From positions 1 through 64,000 of the forward strand of contig NZ_QYBC01000015.1 in NCBI RefSeq assembly GCF_004137085.1: 64,000 nt of DNA, given 5' to 3'. The DNA comes from Lichenibacterium ramalinae. Its GTDB lineage: Bacteria > Pseudomonadota > Alphaproteobacteria > Rhizobiales > Beijerinckiaceae. This document shows, piece after piece, positions 8,828 to 16,311 of this stretch. The position numbers and the translations under genes are program-made. The notes below the pieces were generated by a model, which ran no database searches, was not told where the DNA came from, and was given only the letters and a program-made list of their open reading frames with translations. Every line of letters starts with the position of its first letter. Positions within the stretch are counted from its first letter, which is position 1.

Positions 8828-9202
8828 TCAGACGGTGTCCTGGATATCGAACCGCGTGACCTTTCCACCCCGCAGGCGGAAAACGTGACCGACCGTCTTG
8901 TCCCTGAGCCCGTGCGTCTGGCCTTGCAGCGGCTTGCCGTCGAGGTCACGGATGGACTGACGCACCTCCACGACGGTCGTGCCGTCGCCCCCATCGCGGA
9001 AGGCCACGGGCTCGACATGCGGACTGACGATCGCCCACTGGCGCGTCCAGTAGGTGCGCACCGCCTCGTGGCCGTGGACGTGTCCGCCGTCCATGCCGTT
9101 GGCCCAGGCGACATCGTCGTCGAGCAGGGCCAGCACGCCATCGATGTCCCGTGCGTTGAAGCGGTCGTAGATGCGCGCGAGGATTTCGGTATCGCCGCCC
9201 AT
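8828..9202 (-). CDS. SnoaL-like / NTF2-like family protein
   Basis: 124 aa with the typical SnoaL-like layout: the first helix TEILARIYDRFNARDIDGVLALL, then DDDVAWANGMDG, a HVHGHEAVRTYWTRQW segment, and beta strands ending KVTRFDIQD. Members are small cone-shaped alpha+beta barrels that act as ketosteroid-isomerase-like enzymes or ligand-binding proteins; the substrate is not deducible. It is divergent from a MarR regulator with a perfect 14-bp palindrome between them, so it is probably the regulated target. Confidence 0.8.
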   Translation of the reverse strand: MGGDTEILARIYDRFNARDIDGVLALLDDDVAWANGMDGGHVHGHEAVRTYWTRQWAIVSPHVEPVAFRDGGDGTTVVEVRQSIRDLDGKPLQGQTHGLRDKTVGHVFRLRGGKVTRFDIQDTV

Positions 9203-9256
9203 CGGGTTCTCTCCTCGGATCGTCCCCGGCTGGCGCGCCAGCGGGTGAACTAGTTA

Positions 9257-9270
9257 CATATGTACATATG
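9257..9270. promoter_or_regulatory. Perfect 14-bp palindrome, probable MarR operator
   Basis: CATATGTACATATG reads identically on both strands and lies in the 102-bp gap between the divergent SnoaL-like gene (start 9202) and the marR-type gene (start 9305). MarR dimers typically bind AT-rich palindromes of 14-20 bp in such gaps, so autoregulation and control of the divergent gene are likely. Binding is inferred. Confidence 0.55.
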
Positions 9271-9304
9271 CATCATGCCGCGGCGGGGTGCAAGGAGTGT
9301 GGGA

Positions 9305-9763
9305 ATGGATCTGGATGTGCTCGCGACGCCCGGTCATCTCGTCAGCCTCGCGGCGCGTGGCTTCGCCCGGCTGAGCGAGGCGCGGCTCAAGCCGCTGGGC
9401 TTCGGTCTCGGCCACCTGCCGGTGCTGGTGGCGCTGCGGGAGGGGCGGGCGAGCACGCAGCGCGATCTCGCCCGGTTCGCCAAGGTCGAGCAACCGCCGA
9501 TGGCGCAGATGCTCGCCCGCATGGAGCGCGACGGGCTGATCCAGCGCTCCCCCGATCCGGACGACGGGCGTAGCAGCCGCATCGTCCTGAAGGAGGCCGC
9601 GTTGGCCCGCATGCCGGAGGCGGTCGTGGCTTTGCTGCAGGGCAACCGCGAGGCACTGGAGGGTTTCACCGCAGCGGAAACCCAGCAGCTCGTCGGCCTC
9701 CTGACGCGCCTGATCGCGAACCTCGACCGTTTGGCCAATGAGCAGCCGTCACGGCGGCCATGA
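9305..9763 (+). CDS. MarR-family transcriptional regulator
   Basis: 152 aa from the ATG at 9305. The winged-helix core is clear: LGHLPVLVALREG, STQRDLARFAKVEQPPMAQMLARMERDGLIQR (recognition helix and following turn) and the wing SPDPDDGRSSRIVL. The C-terminal helix mediates dimerisation in this family. Earlier in-frame starts at 9260 and 9275 would run through the palindromic operator, so 9305 is preferred. It probably represses itself and the divergent SnoaL-like gene, responding to a small aromatic or oxidant ligand (family knowledge). Confidence 0.85.
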   Translation: MDLDVLATPGHLVSLAARGFARLSEARLKPLGFGLGHLPVLVALREGRASTQRDLARFAKVEQPPMAQMLARMERDGLIQRSPDPDDGRSSRIVLKEAALARMPEAVVALLQGNREALEGFTAAETQQLVGLLTRLIANLDRLANEQPSRRP

Positions 9764-9817
9764 TGGTGTCGTGACATCCGGCGTCGGTCGCGTCTCGGGT
9801 GCGGCCCTCCCGTCGCT

Positions 9818-9973
9818 GACAGCCCCGAGCGCGCGGGCGTGGAGCACCTGATCCCAGCCCATGCCGGCGATGAAGCGCTCGTTGACGATGCCTGTCGCCG
9901 TGAAGAGGACGATCAGGACCGTGGTGTCCGCCATGAAGGCGCTCAGCGAAGGGGGCTGCGGGGACACAGGCAT
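9818..9973 (-). pseudogene. Truncated alaE-like (L-alanine exporter) remnant
   Basis: The minus-strand reading contains SAFMADTTVLIVLFTATG then NERFIAGMGWDQVLHAR. This resembles the N-terminal third of AlaE family exporters (an ADT..L.VF.T..G helix followed by a FIAGM...Q...AR segment). After ARALGAV the reading loses similarity and runs into unrelated Ser/Pro/Thr-rich sequence before stopping at 9749, inside the end of the MarR gene. Full AlaE proteins are about 150 aa with four membrane helices; here only about 45 residues align. The rest of the 490-bp gap from 9764 to 10253 holds nothing else I can support. Confidence 0.5.
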
Positions 9974-10253
9974 GGGGGAAGGCTTGGCACCGTGATGGCC
10001 CGACTTCGAGCCGGGCCGCAGGATCTGGCCGACCAGGACTGCGAACCGGAGTGGCGAGACGTCGTGGGCGACCCGGCCACCCCATCCGGCGGTTCGGCGC
10101 CGCAGGACCGTGCGGATCGCCTGCACGCCGGCCGGCGCCCGTCATGCGCCGCCTGTGACCCCCTGTCCGCAAACTCGCGACAGTTCGGCGCTACCGGTGG
10201 CCGCCGATGCCTGGCACGACGATGTCATCGGCATCGGGTGAAAGGATCGGACC

Positions 10254-10943
10254 ATGGCACAGCAAGGAACCGCGATGGTGGTGGGGGCTTCGCGCGGGCT
10301 CGGACTCGCACTCGTGGAGGAGTGGCTGGGGCGCGGCTGGCGGGTGATCGCCACCGTGCGCAAGCCCTCGGCCGACCTCGACGGGCTGGCCCAGCGCTTC
10401 CCGGACCGCCTGGAGATCGAGACGGTCGACATCGCCCACGCCGATCAGGTCCGGGCTCTGCGGGAGCGGCTCGGGGGGCGACGCCTGGACGTCGCCTTCA
10501 TCAACGCCGGCATCGCGCGATCCATCGAAGCGACACCGGCCAGCATCTCCGAGACGGACTTCCTCGACATGATGCTGGTCAATGCGCTTTCACCGGTGCG
10601 GGCCGCCGAAATCCTGCGCGACATCGTCCCGCCCGGCGGCGCCATCGCCATCATGACGTCCGGACTGGGCAGCATCGCCGACGCCCAGGATGGCTGGCAG
10701 CTCTACGCGGCCAGCAAGGCGGCGCTGAACATGCTCATGAAGAAATACGCGAGCCGCCACGCCGCGGACGGCCACGCGCTCCTGCTCGTCGCCCCCGGCT
10801 GGGTCCGGACCGACATGGGCGGGCGTGACGCCACGCTGTCGCTGGAGGAGAGCATCCCCCTGGTGGTCGATACCGTCGAGGCGAACCGGGGCAAGCCCGG
10901 GCTGCGCTACGTCGATCGGTTCGACAAGACGCTGCCTTGGTAG
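10254..10943 (+). CDS. Short-chain dehydrogenase/reductase (SDR)
   Basis: 229 aa Rossmann-fold oxidoreductase. The cofactor motif GASRGLG is at about residues 11-17, the N-x-A-G motif appears as INAGIA, and the catalytic Ser (MTSGLGS) and Y-x-x-x-K (YAASK) are in place. The Arg in TVRKPSAD after the second strand favours NADP(H), a weak inference. The length and C-terminal end (YVDRFDKTLPW) fit csgA-like/C-factor SDRs. Substrate unknown. The gene stands alone, with a repeat-containing gap on its 3' side. Confidence 0.85.
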   Translation: MAQQGTAMVVGASRGLGLALVEEWLGRGWRVIATVRKPSADLDGLAQRFPDRLEIETVDIAHADQVRALRERLGGRRLDVAFINAGIARSIEATPASISETDFLDMMLVNALSPVRAAEILRDIVPPGGAIAIMTSGLGSIADAQDGWQLYAASKAALNMLMKKYASRHAADGHALLLVAPGWVRTDMGGRDATLSLEESIPLVVDTVEANRGKPGLRYVDRFDKTLPW

Positions 10944-10980
10944 CCCAGGCCGCCGAACGGAGATCAACGGTGCCGCTTCG

Positions 10981-11030
10981 CCCTTCTCCCCCGTGGGGAG
11001 AAGGTGGCGAGAAGCGCCGGATGAGGGGGG
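10981..11030 (+). repeat. Intergenic palindromic repeat, forward unit
   Basis: Contains the hairpin CTTCTCCCCCGTGGGGAGAAG followed by GTGGCGAGAAGCGCCGGATGAGGGG. This resembles a repeat family I recall as common between genes in many Hyphomicrobiales genomes. A second unit in opposite orientation lies about 44 bp downstream (11074-11132), so the pair could fold into one long stem. Confidence 0.7.
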
Positions 11031-11073
11031 CTGAACGCCACGAAGCGTCGATGCACCGACGACACGCGGGGCT

Positions 11074-11132
11074 CCCCACCCTCAACCGACGCCGCTGCGC
11101 GGCGCCACCTTCTCCCGCCAGCGGGAGAAGGG
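11074..11132 (-). repeat. Intergenic palindromic repeat, inverted unit
   Basis: On the minus strand it reads CCCTTCTCCCGCTGGCGG then GAGAAGGTGGCG and ends near GGTTGAGGG, the same family as 10981-11030 in reverse. The remainder of the 10944-11332 gap, up to the convergent flavin oxidoreductase, shows no gene. The units could act as a bidirectional terminator or mRNA-end stabiliser, which is inference. Confidence 0.7.
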
Positions 11133-11332
11133 CGCTCCCGGTGGTTCCACGTCGAGCCGCGTTCGGCGCCCTGCTTGGTCGCCCGGTGAGCAGAACGGTC
11201 CGGTGCGACGCCGCGATGTCCGGATCGCCATGACGCTGCCGCACATGGCCACGCCTGGGCGGGTCTCGCGCCGACGCCGAACCGGGACGCGCCAGTCTTG
11301 GCCTGTGGCCCGGACCGGTCGGCCGTGACGCG

Positions 11333-13372
11333 TCAAAGGTCCTTGACCAGGCGGAGGGCGTCGTAGATGGCCGCATGCGTGTTGCGGGACGCGACGGCAT
11401 CGCCGATCCTGAACAGCTGGAAAGCCCCGCCGGCGTTGGGGCTGCCCATCTGGGGCCTGCCCTCGATGAGGTCGTCGTGGTTCACGGCGCCGAGGTTGCG
11501 CGAGAGCGGCTTCAGTTCGAAATAAAGCTCGTCGAGCGGGATGGTGCCGTAGTTGACCACGATCTGGTCGACGCTGCGCTGCTTCGAGATGCCGCCGTAT
11601 TCGCTGCCGATCCTGGCCAGGATCCCGTTCCCGGAGCGCTCCGCGGCTTCGAGCGTGAACGTCACCGTGAAGGTGACGTCGCGCTGCTGCAGCACGCGCA
11701 TGTAGGGCACCAGGTTCATGGCCATGACCTCCGGTGCGAAGGCGCGGTCCGGCGTCATGACTTCGACCTTGGCCCCGGCGCCCGACACGATCTCGGCGGC
11801 CTGCAGGCCCGCGTGGTCGCCGGCGCCGTCGAAGATCAGCACGTTCGAACCCGGCTTGACGTCGCCCGAGATGATGTCCCAGGCCGAGACGACGAGGTCG
11901 TTGCCGCGTTCGAGGACCTGCGTCTGCGGCAGGCCTCCGGTCGCGATGATCACCACGTCGGGTGCCTCGGCGAGGATGTCGGCCGCTTCCGCCACGGTGT
12001 TGAAGCGCAACGTCACGCCCAGGGCCTCGCAGCGCGCCATCCGCCAGTCGATGATGCCGATCATCTCACGGCGGCGGGGGCTTTGGGCGGTGAGCCTGAT
12101 CTGGCCGCCGGGATGGCTGGCCGCCTCGAACACCGTCACGGCATGGCCGCGCTCCCCGGCCACGCGGGCCGCCTCGAGGCCCGCCGGGCCGGCGCCGACG
12201 ATGACGATCCTGCGCCTGGCTTCCGCCTTGGCGATGTGGTGCGGCATGGTGAGTTCGCGGCCCGTGGCGGCGTTGTGGACGCAATGGGCGGCCCCGCCCT
12301 GGTAGATGCGGTCGAGGCAGTAGTTGGCGCCGACGCAGGGCCGGATGTCGGCCTCTCGCTTGGCGATGATCTTGCGCACGATGTCGGGGTCGGCCATGTG
12401 GGCGCGCGTCATGCCGATCATGTCGACCTTGCCGGCCTGGATGGCGTGACGGGCGGTCGGCACATCCGGGATGCGGGCTGCGTGGAAGGTCGGCAAGCGC
12501 GTCTCGGCCCGGATCTCGCCGGCGAAGTCGAGGTGGGGCGCGGACGGCATCCCCTGGATGGGGATCACGTCGGTCAGGCCGGCATCGGTGTCGATGTGTC
12601 CCCTCACGATGTTGAGGAAGTCGACGAGGCCGCTGGCCTTCAGCCGCCGCGAGATCTCCAGGCCGCTCGCCTTGTCGAGCCCGCCCGGCTGGGCTTCGTC
12701 GGCGGTGTAGCGCAGGCCCACGATGAAATCCGGCCCGACCCGCCGGCGGATCTCGCGCAGCACGTCGAAGCTGAACCGCAGGCGGTCGTCGAGGGTGCCG
12801 CCGTAGGGTGCGTCGAGCGCGTTGGTCAGGGGCGACCAGAACTGGTCGAGCAGGTGTCCGTAGGCTTCGAGTTCGATGCCGTCGAGCCCGGCCGCCTTCA
12901 TGCGTTCCGCCGCGTCTCCGAAATCCCCGACGATGCGGTCGATGTCCCAGTCCTCCATCTTCTTGGGGAAGGCGCGATGCGCGGATTCGCGCCGGTGGGA
13001 GGGTGACACCACCGGCATCCAGTCACCCTTGTCCCAGCGGGTGCGGCGCCCGAGGTGGCTCAACTGGATCATCACCGCCGCGCCGTGCTCGTGGCAGGCG
13101 TCGGCCAGGTCCCGCATCCAAGGCACGACTTCGTCCTTGTAGGCGAGGATGTTGTTGAACACGGGAGGGCTGTCGCGCGATATCGACGCCGACCCGGCCG
13201 TCATCGTCAGGGCGATGCCACCCGCGGCGCGCGCCGCGTGATAGGCCCGGTAGCGCTGCTTCGGCATGCCGTCCTCCGCATAGGCGGGCTCATGCGAGGT
13301 CGTCATGATCCTGTTCCTCAGCGTGAGGTGCTTGAGGACGTAGGGCTGCAGCAGCGGATCGTTCGACGTCAT
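11333..13372 (-). CDS. StcD-like N-methylproline demethylase / FMN-FAD oxidoreductase (OYE-TMADH family)
   Basis: 679 aa. The N-terminal part (about 1-380) is an Old-Yellow-Enzyme-type FMN barrel: LKHLTLRNRIMTTSHEP, MIQLSHLGRRTRWD, DGIELEAYGHLLDQFWSP. Then comes an Fe-S segment with CVGANYC and a further AAHCVHNAATGRE. The C-terminal part is an FAD/NAD domain with VIVGAGPAGLEAARVAGERG. This is the layout of trimethylamine dehydrogenase, 2,4-dienoyl-CoA reductase and N-methylproline demethylase. The YAEDGMPKQRYRAYH stretch and overall pattern look closest to the N-methylproline demethylase (StcD) group of rhizobia. Demethylation of N-methylproline from stachydrine is possible, but no stachydrine genes adjoin it. 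Confidence 0.8.
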   Translation of the reverse strand: MTSNDPLLQPYVLKHLTLRNRIMTTSHEPAYAEDGMPKQRYRAYHAARAAGGIALTMTAGSASISRDSPPVFNNILAYKDEVVPWMRDLADACHEHGAAVMIQLSHLGRRTRWDKGDWMPVVSPSHRRESAHRAFPKKMEDWDIDRIVGDFGDAAERMKAAGLDGIELEAYGHLLDQFWSPLTNALDAPYGGTLDDRLRFSFDVLREIRRRVGPDFIVGLRYTADEAQPGGLDKASGLEISRRLKASGLVDFLNIVRGHIDTDAGLTDVIPIQGMPSAPHLDFAGEIRAETRLPTFHAARIPDVPTARHAIQAGKVDMIGMTRAHMADPDIVRKIIAKREADIRPCVGANYCLDRIYQGGAAHCVHNAATGRELTMPHHIAKAEARRRIVIVGAGPAGLEAARVAGERGHAVTVFEAASHPGGQIRLTAQSPRRREMIGIIDWRMARCEALGVTLRFNTVAEAADILAEAPDVVIIATGGLPQTQVLERGNDLVVSAWDIISGDVKPGSNVLIFDGAGDHAGLQAAEIVSGAGAKVEVMTPDRAFAPEVMAMNLVPYMRVLQQRDVTFTVTFTLEAAERSGNGILARIGSEYGGISKQRSVDQIVVNYGTIPLDELYFELKPLSRNLGAVNHDDLIEGRPQMGSPNAGGAFQLFRIGDAVASRNTHAAIYDALRLVKDL

Positions 13373-13674
13373 GGGGCGATGCTCGGTTGCCGGGCTTCGT
13401 CGACCAAAGTCCGGATCGTCTGCGGCGGGTGGTCGGGCCGAACCCGCCGCTCCGGACCCCATGGGAGAACGGCGAGCCGTTCCGCCCATCCGGTCCGCGC
13501 CGGCGACACCCGTCCATCGACCACGGCCGAGTGGATCACGACCCGCCCGAACCACAAGGCCTTTTTTCCAGCCGCCTGCTCGTGTCGAGGGTCGGCCGCC
13601 ACGACGGCCCTGCCGCCAGGGCGCCGTCGACGGTGTGTTCCGACCCAGCCCGCCGCGCCGGTCCCGAAGCGACC
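13373..13674. other. Gap between two minus-strand genes, no gene seen
   Basis: About 300 bp between the flavin oxidoreductase start and the TadG-like stop. Open readings on either strand show only GC-rich shadow composition. A CTTTTTTCC run at about 13560 lacks a clear preceding hairpin on either strand. It presumably holds the promoter of the oxidoreductase and the 3' untranslated region of the Tad-like operon. Confidence 0.4.
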
Positions 13675-14907
13675 TCAGTTGGACAGGTGCGTCATGTCGC
13701 TGGTTCCCACGCCGGCCGGGACGGGGACCGAAGCTCCGTTGTAGTTCGAATTGATGACGAGGTTCGCCGAACCGTCCGTCGTCAGGCCCTTGGCGACCAC
13801 GACCGTCCAGGGGGACTCGTCGGCGACCTTGTTGCCCGTCCCGGTCACGTCGAGCGTGGCATTCGGCAGGTAGATGGTGCCGTAGAGTTGACGGGCATGG
13901 TCGGTCGAGATGCTCAGCTTGCCGCCGAAGCTGCGGTCGGTCACCAGCACGAACCCGGCATAAGGCCCCGACTGCCGGCCCATCAGCGAGACATAGGCCG
14001 AGTCTGCACACTTCAGCTGCCAATTGCCCTTGAAGATCAGGACGACGTCGGTGCCGCTGATCCGAGACGTGCCGCCCAGGTTGAACTGTCCGTTGACGAA
14101 GTAGTGCTCGCCCGGGTTCAGCGTGAGCACCGCGTTGCCTTGCAGCTTGACGGCGCCGCAATGAACACCTGGATTGAGCGATTGCGTTCCCTCCGTCACC
14201 TCGATCCCGTGATCGGTGCAGGTTTTCGGGATCGCGATGTCCAGCGACTGGAAGGGATCGGCGATGGCCGGAGCGTCGGTGATGGCGGGCGGCGCGATCG
14301 GCCCCTTCGCGGCCCCGACGCTCCGCACCGCGGCCGCCTGCAGGCTGGCCGAGGACTCGACCTGTATGTTGTTGTTGCTTTGGACCAGGCAGCCGCCGGC
14401 CGTGACGGTGGAACTGGCGTGCAGGGCGATGTTGGTCCCACCGCTTTGGAGGCCCAGCACGCACAACGGCACTCTCTGGTTGACCACCGCCGTGCTCGAT
14501 ACGCCGATGTGCCACCCGCCGGGCGGGAGCAGGCTGCCGAAGTAGGAGGCGCGCCAAGCCGTCTGGCTGACCGTCATGGTGCCCTGCGCGGAGTCGATCT
14601 GAGCCGCCGTGGTGACGGTCCATCGGGGCGTCGACCGGGCCGCGAGTGAGCCGGCGAAGCTTTGGGCGCGCGCCGCCGTGGCGCTCGACAGGTCGGTCCC
14701 CATTTCGCGCGCCCCGTTCAGGGCGGCGGTGTCGACGTTCCACTGGAGTTCGCGCTTCGCCTTGACGACCTCGGCCACTTCCACGCTCCCGCACAGCAGC
14801 AGGAGCACGGCGGGGGCGACGATCCCGAACAGCAGGGCGAAACCGCCTCGGCTATCGCTCCGGAACTGCCGGAACATGCGCTGCAGCGGGGAAGGGCGAC
14901 ACGTCAA
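13675..14907 (-). CDS. TadG-like pilus-assembly protein
   Basis: 410 aa. The N-terminal SRGGFALLFGIVAPAVLLLL is the Tad/Flp minor pseudopilin helix (about residues 19-43), followed by VVKAKRELQWNVDTAALNGARE, the hallmark of TadG/TadE-like proteins. The rest is a large extracytoplasmic region rich in Ser, Thr, Gly and Asn, with strand-rich stretches such as NPGVHCGAVKLQGNAVLTLNPGEHYF. It sits in the membrane with its C-terminus outside. It is last of three same-strand Tad-like genes, 184 bp after the previous one. No secretin, ATPase or prepilin peptidase is in the window, so the rest of the apparatus must be elsewhere if it is used. Confidence 0.75.
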   Translation of the reverse strand: MTCRPSPLQRMFRQFRSDSRGGFALLFGIVAPAVLLLLCGSVEVAEVVKAKRELQWNVDTAALNGAREMGTDLSSATAARAQSFAGSLAARSTPRWTVTTAAQIDSAQGTMTVSQTAWRASYFGSLLPPGGWHIGVSSTAVVNQRVPLCVLGLQSGGTNIALHASSTVTAGGCLVQSNNNIQVESSASLQAAAVRSVGAAKGPIAPPAITDAPAIADPFQSLDIAIPKTCTDHGIEVTEGTQSLNPGVHCGAVKLQGNAVLTLNPGEHYFVNGQFNLGGTSRISGTDVVLIFKGNWQLKCADSAYVSLMGRQSGPYAGFVLVTDRSFGGKLSISTDHARQLYGTIYLPNATLDVTGTGNKVADESPWTVVVAKGLTTDGSANLVINSNYNGASVPVPAGVGTSDMTHLSN

Positions 14908-15091
14908 GGTCGGCTACCCGGGCCTGGGTTCGTCTTCATGAGCATGGTGCCGGCACGTCTGATGCAGTCTGCAGGGCCGACACATCGGTGCCCGCATCGT
15001 CGCGGTAGCCTGCCTGCCAGCCGTTAAGCGGAGATGAAGCCCGGTCGGAGCCCGAGGTCCGTCCAACCGCCGGGGACCAGCTCCACGCGGC

Positions 15092-15613
15092 TCAATCATG
15101 CGCCACCGATACGCCACCCCGCGTCCGCGCGTAGCCGCGCTTGACGATCGCCAGGCTGGGCGCGACGGCGTTGTTGACGAGGGGGTGATAGGCAAAGCTC
15201 GCCTGGACCAGGATGACGCTGTTGTTGAGGTTCGGGATGAAGGGCGCTGCCAGTGTCGCCGCCGCGGCGATCGATGGGCCGCCCCCGCAACTCGTGTCCT
15301 GCCAGTCGACCACGACGCCCGAAGTCGAACGCGTGACGCTGGCGATCGTGGCGCTGAAGCCAACCGTCGAGAAGGGTCTCATGACGATCCCGACACCGCT
15401 GCAGAAGTCCTGCACCTGGGAGGCCGTGACGGACCTCTGCCGCGACACGAGGTCCGCCATCATCTGCGCGCTGTCGTTGAGGCGCATGAAGGCATCCACC
15501 ATCCTGCCGGCCTCGAAGCCGCCGAACAACAACACCAGCATCACCGGTACCACGAAGGCGAACTCGACCGCGACGGCGCCATGGGCCTGGTGCAGGAACG
15601 TCTTGAAGCGCAT
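15092..15613 (-). CDS. TadE-family pseudopilin-like protein
   Basis: 173 aa. A short basic lead precedes GAVAVEFAFVVPVMLVLLFG, the TadE signature with the conserved Glu at +5 of the hydrophobic helix, then GGFEAGRMVDAFMRLNDSAQ. The periplasmic part contains two Cys (DFCSGVG and DTSCGGG) that could form a disulfide. It begins 6 bp after the stop of an upstream TadE-like gene, so the two are probably cotranscribed and translationally coupled. TadE-type proteins are minor pilins of the Flp/Tad adhesion system. Confidence 0.8.
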   Translation of the reverse strand: MRFKTFLHQAHGAVAVEFAFVVPVMLVLLFGGFEAGRMVDAFMRLNDSAQMMADLVSRQRSVTASQVQDFCSGVGIVMRPFSTVGFSATIASVTRSTSGVVVDWQDTSCGGGPSIAAAATLAAPFIPNLNNSVILVQASFAYHPLVNNAVAPSLAIVKRGYARTRGGVSVAHD

Positions 15614-15619
15614 CGGCCT

Positions 15620-16150
15620 TCAATAGGGCTCGTTCTGGAACACCACGGTGGACAGGATCAGCAGGTTTCCATGGTGGCCCATCACGTCCTTGAGGATCGG
15701 GAAGTACAGGCTTCGGGTGTACCCCACCTGCACGACGACGTTCTGCCCGGCCGATCCGGGAACGAAACGCGTGTTCACGAGCTGGCTGTCCGCATCGGTC
15801 TGGACGCCGATCGGCAGCGTCGCGAAACGGTCGCCCGCGATCACGTCGTAGCGGACCTGCGCACAATCCATGAGGAGCTTCACCTTCGCACAGAGGGCGG
15901 CCTGGAACGGCGCCGGCTGTCCGCCGGCCTGTTGGACGCTGCCGGTGCGGATCAGGCGCGAAGCGGCCTGCGCGGCCTCGTTCAGGGTCGACTGCATCAG
16001 CATGGTCATGCCGATCTCGACGACGAAACACAGCAGCATCGTGAAGACGAGGCCGAGGATCGCGAACTCCACGGCCGCGGCTCCGCTCGATCCGGCCAGG
16101 AAGGCCCGGAACCTGCGCGGGCGCGGGGCGCAGCGTCTGTCCCTGTGCAT
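15620..16150 (-). CDS. TadE-family pseudopilin-like protein (first of operon)
   Basis: 176 aa from the ATG at 16150. After an Arg-rich start comes GAAAVEFAILGLVFTMLLCF, the TadE helix with its conserved Glu, then STLNEAAQAASRLIRTG. The outer domain carries ALCAKVKLLMDCAQVRYD, two Cys about 10 residues apart, likely a disulfide. It heads a three-gene set (TadE, TadE, TadG) on the minus strand. The upstream 160 bp contain a dispersed repeat rather than an obvious promoter. Confidence 0.8.
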   Translation of the reverse strand: MHRDRRCAPRPRRFRAFLAGSSGAAAVEFAILGLVFTMLLCFVVEIGMTMLMQSTLNEAAQAASRLIRTGSVQQAGGQPAPFQAALCAKVKLLMDCAQVRYDVIAGDRFATLPIGVQTDADSQLVNTRFVPGSAGQNVVVQVGYTRSLYFPILKDVMGHHGNLLILSTVVFQNEPY

Positions 16151-16222
16151 CGGATGGCCGGCGATCGAACGCGGCTGTCGAGCCGTATCGGCTGGCTCGG
16201 GTGCACCGTGGCGACCCCGAGC

Positions 16223-16269
16223 CGATGAAACTGCTCTCGACTTGGAGCTGGAGCGGACTCGCGGAAGGC
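16223..16269 (-). repeat. Dispersed intergenic repeat, copy C
   Basis: On the minus strand it reads GCCTTCCGCGAGTCCGCTCC, then AGTCGAGAGCAGTTTCATCG. It is the closest relative of copy B (8670-8716) and lies in the gap between the hybrid-kinase stop and the TadE start. Confidence 0.5.
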
Positions 16270-16311
16270 GAAGGCGCTCCAGTCCGCCGTCACGGGCCGC
16301 GCGGGGGGCCA

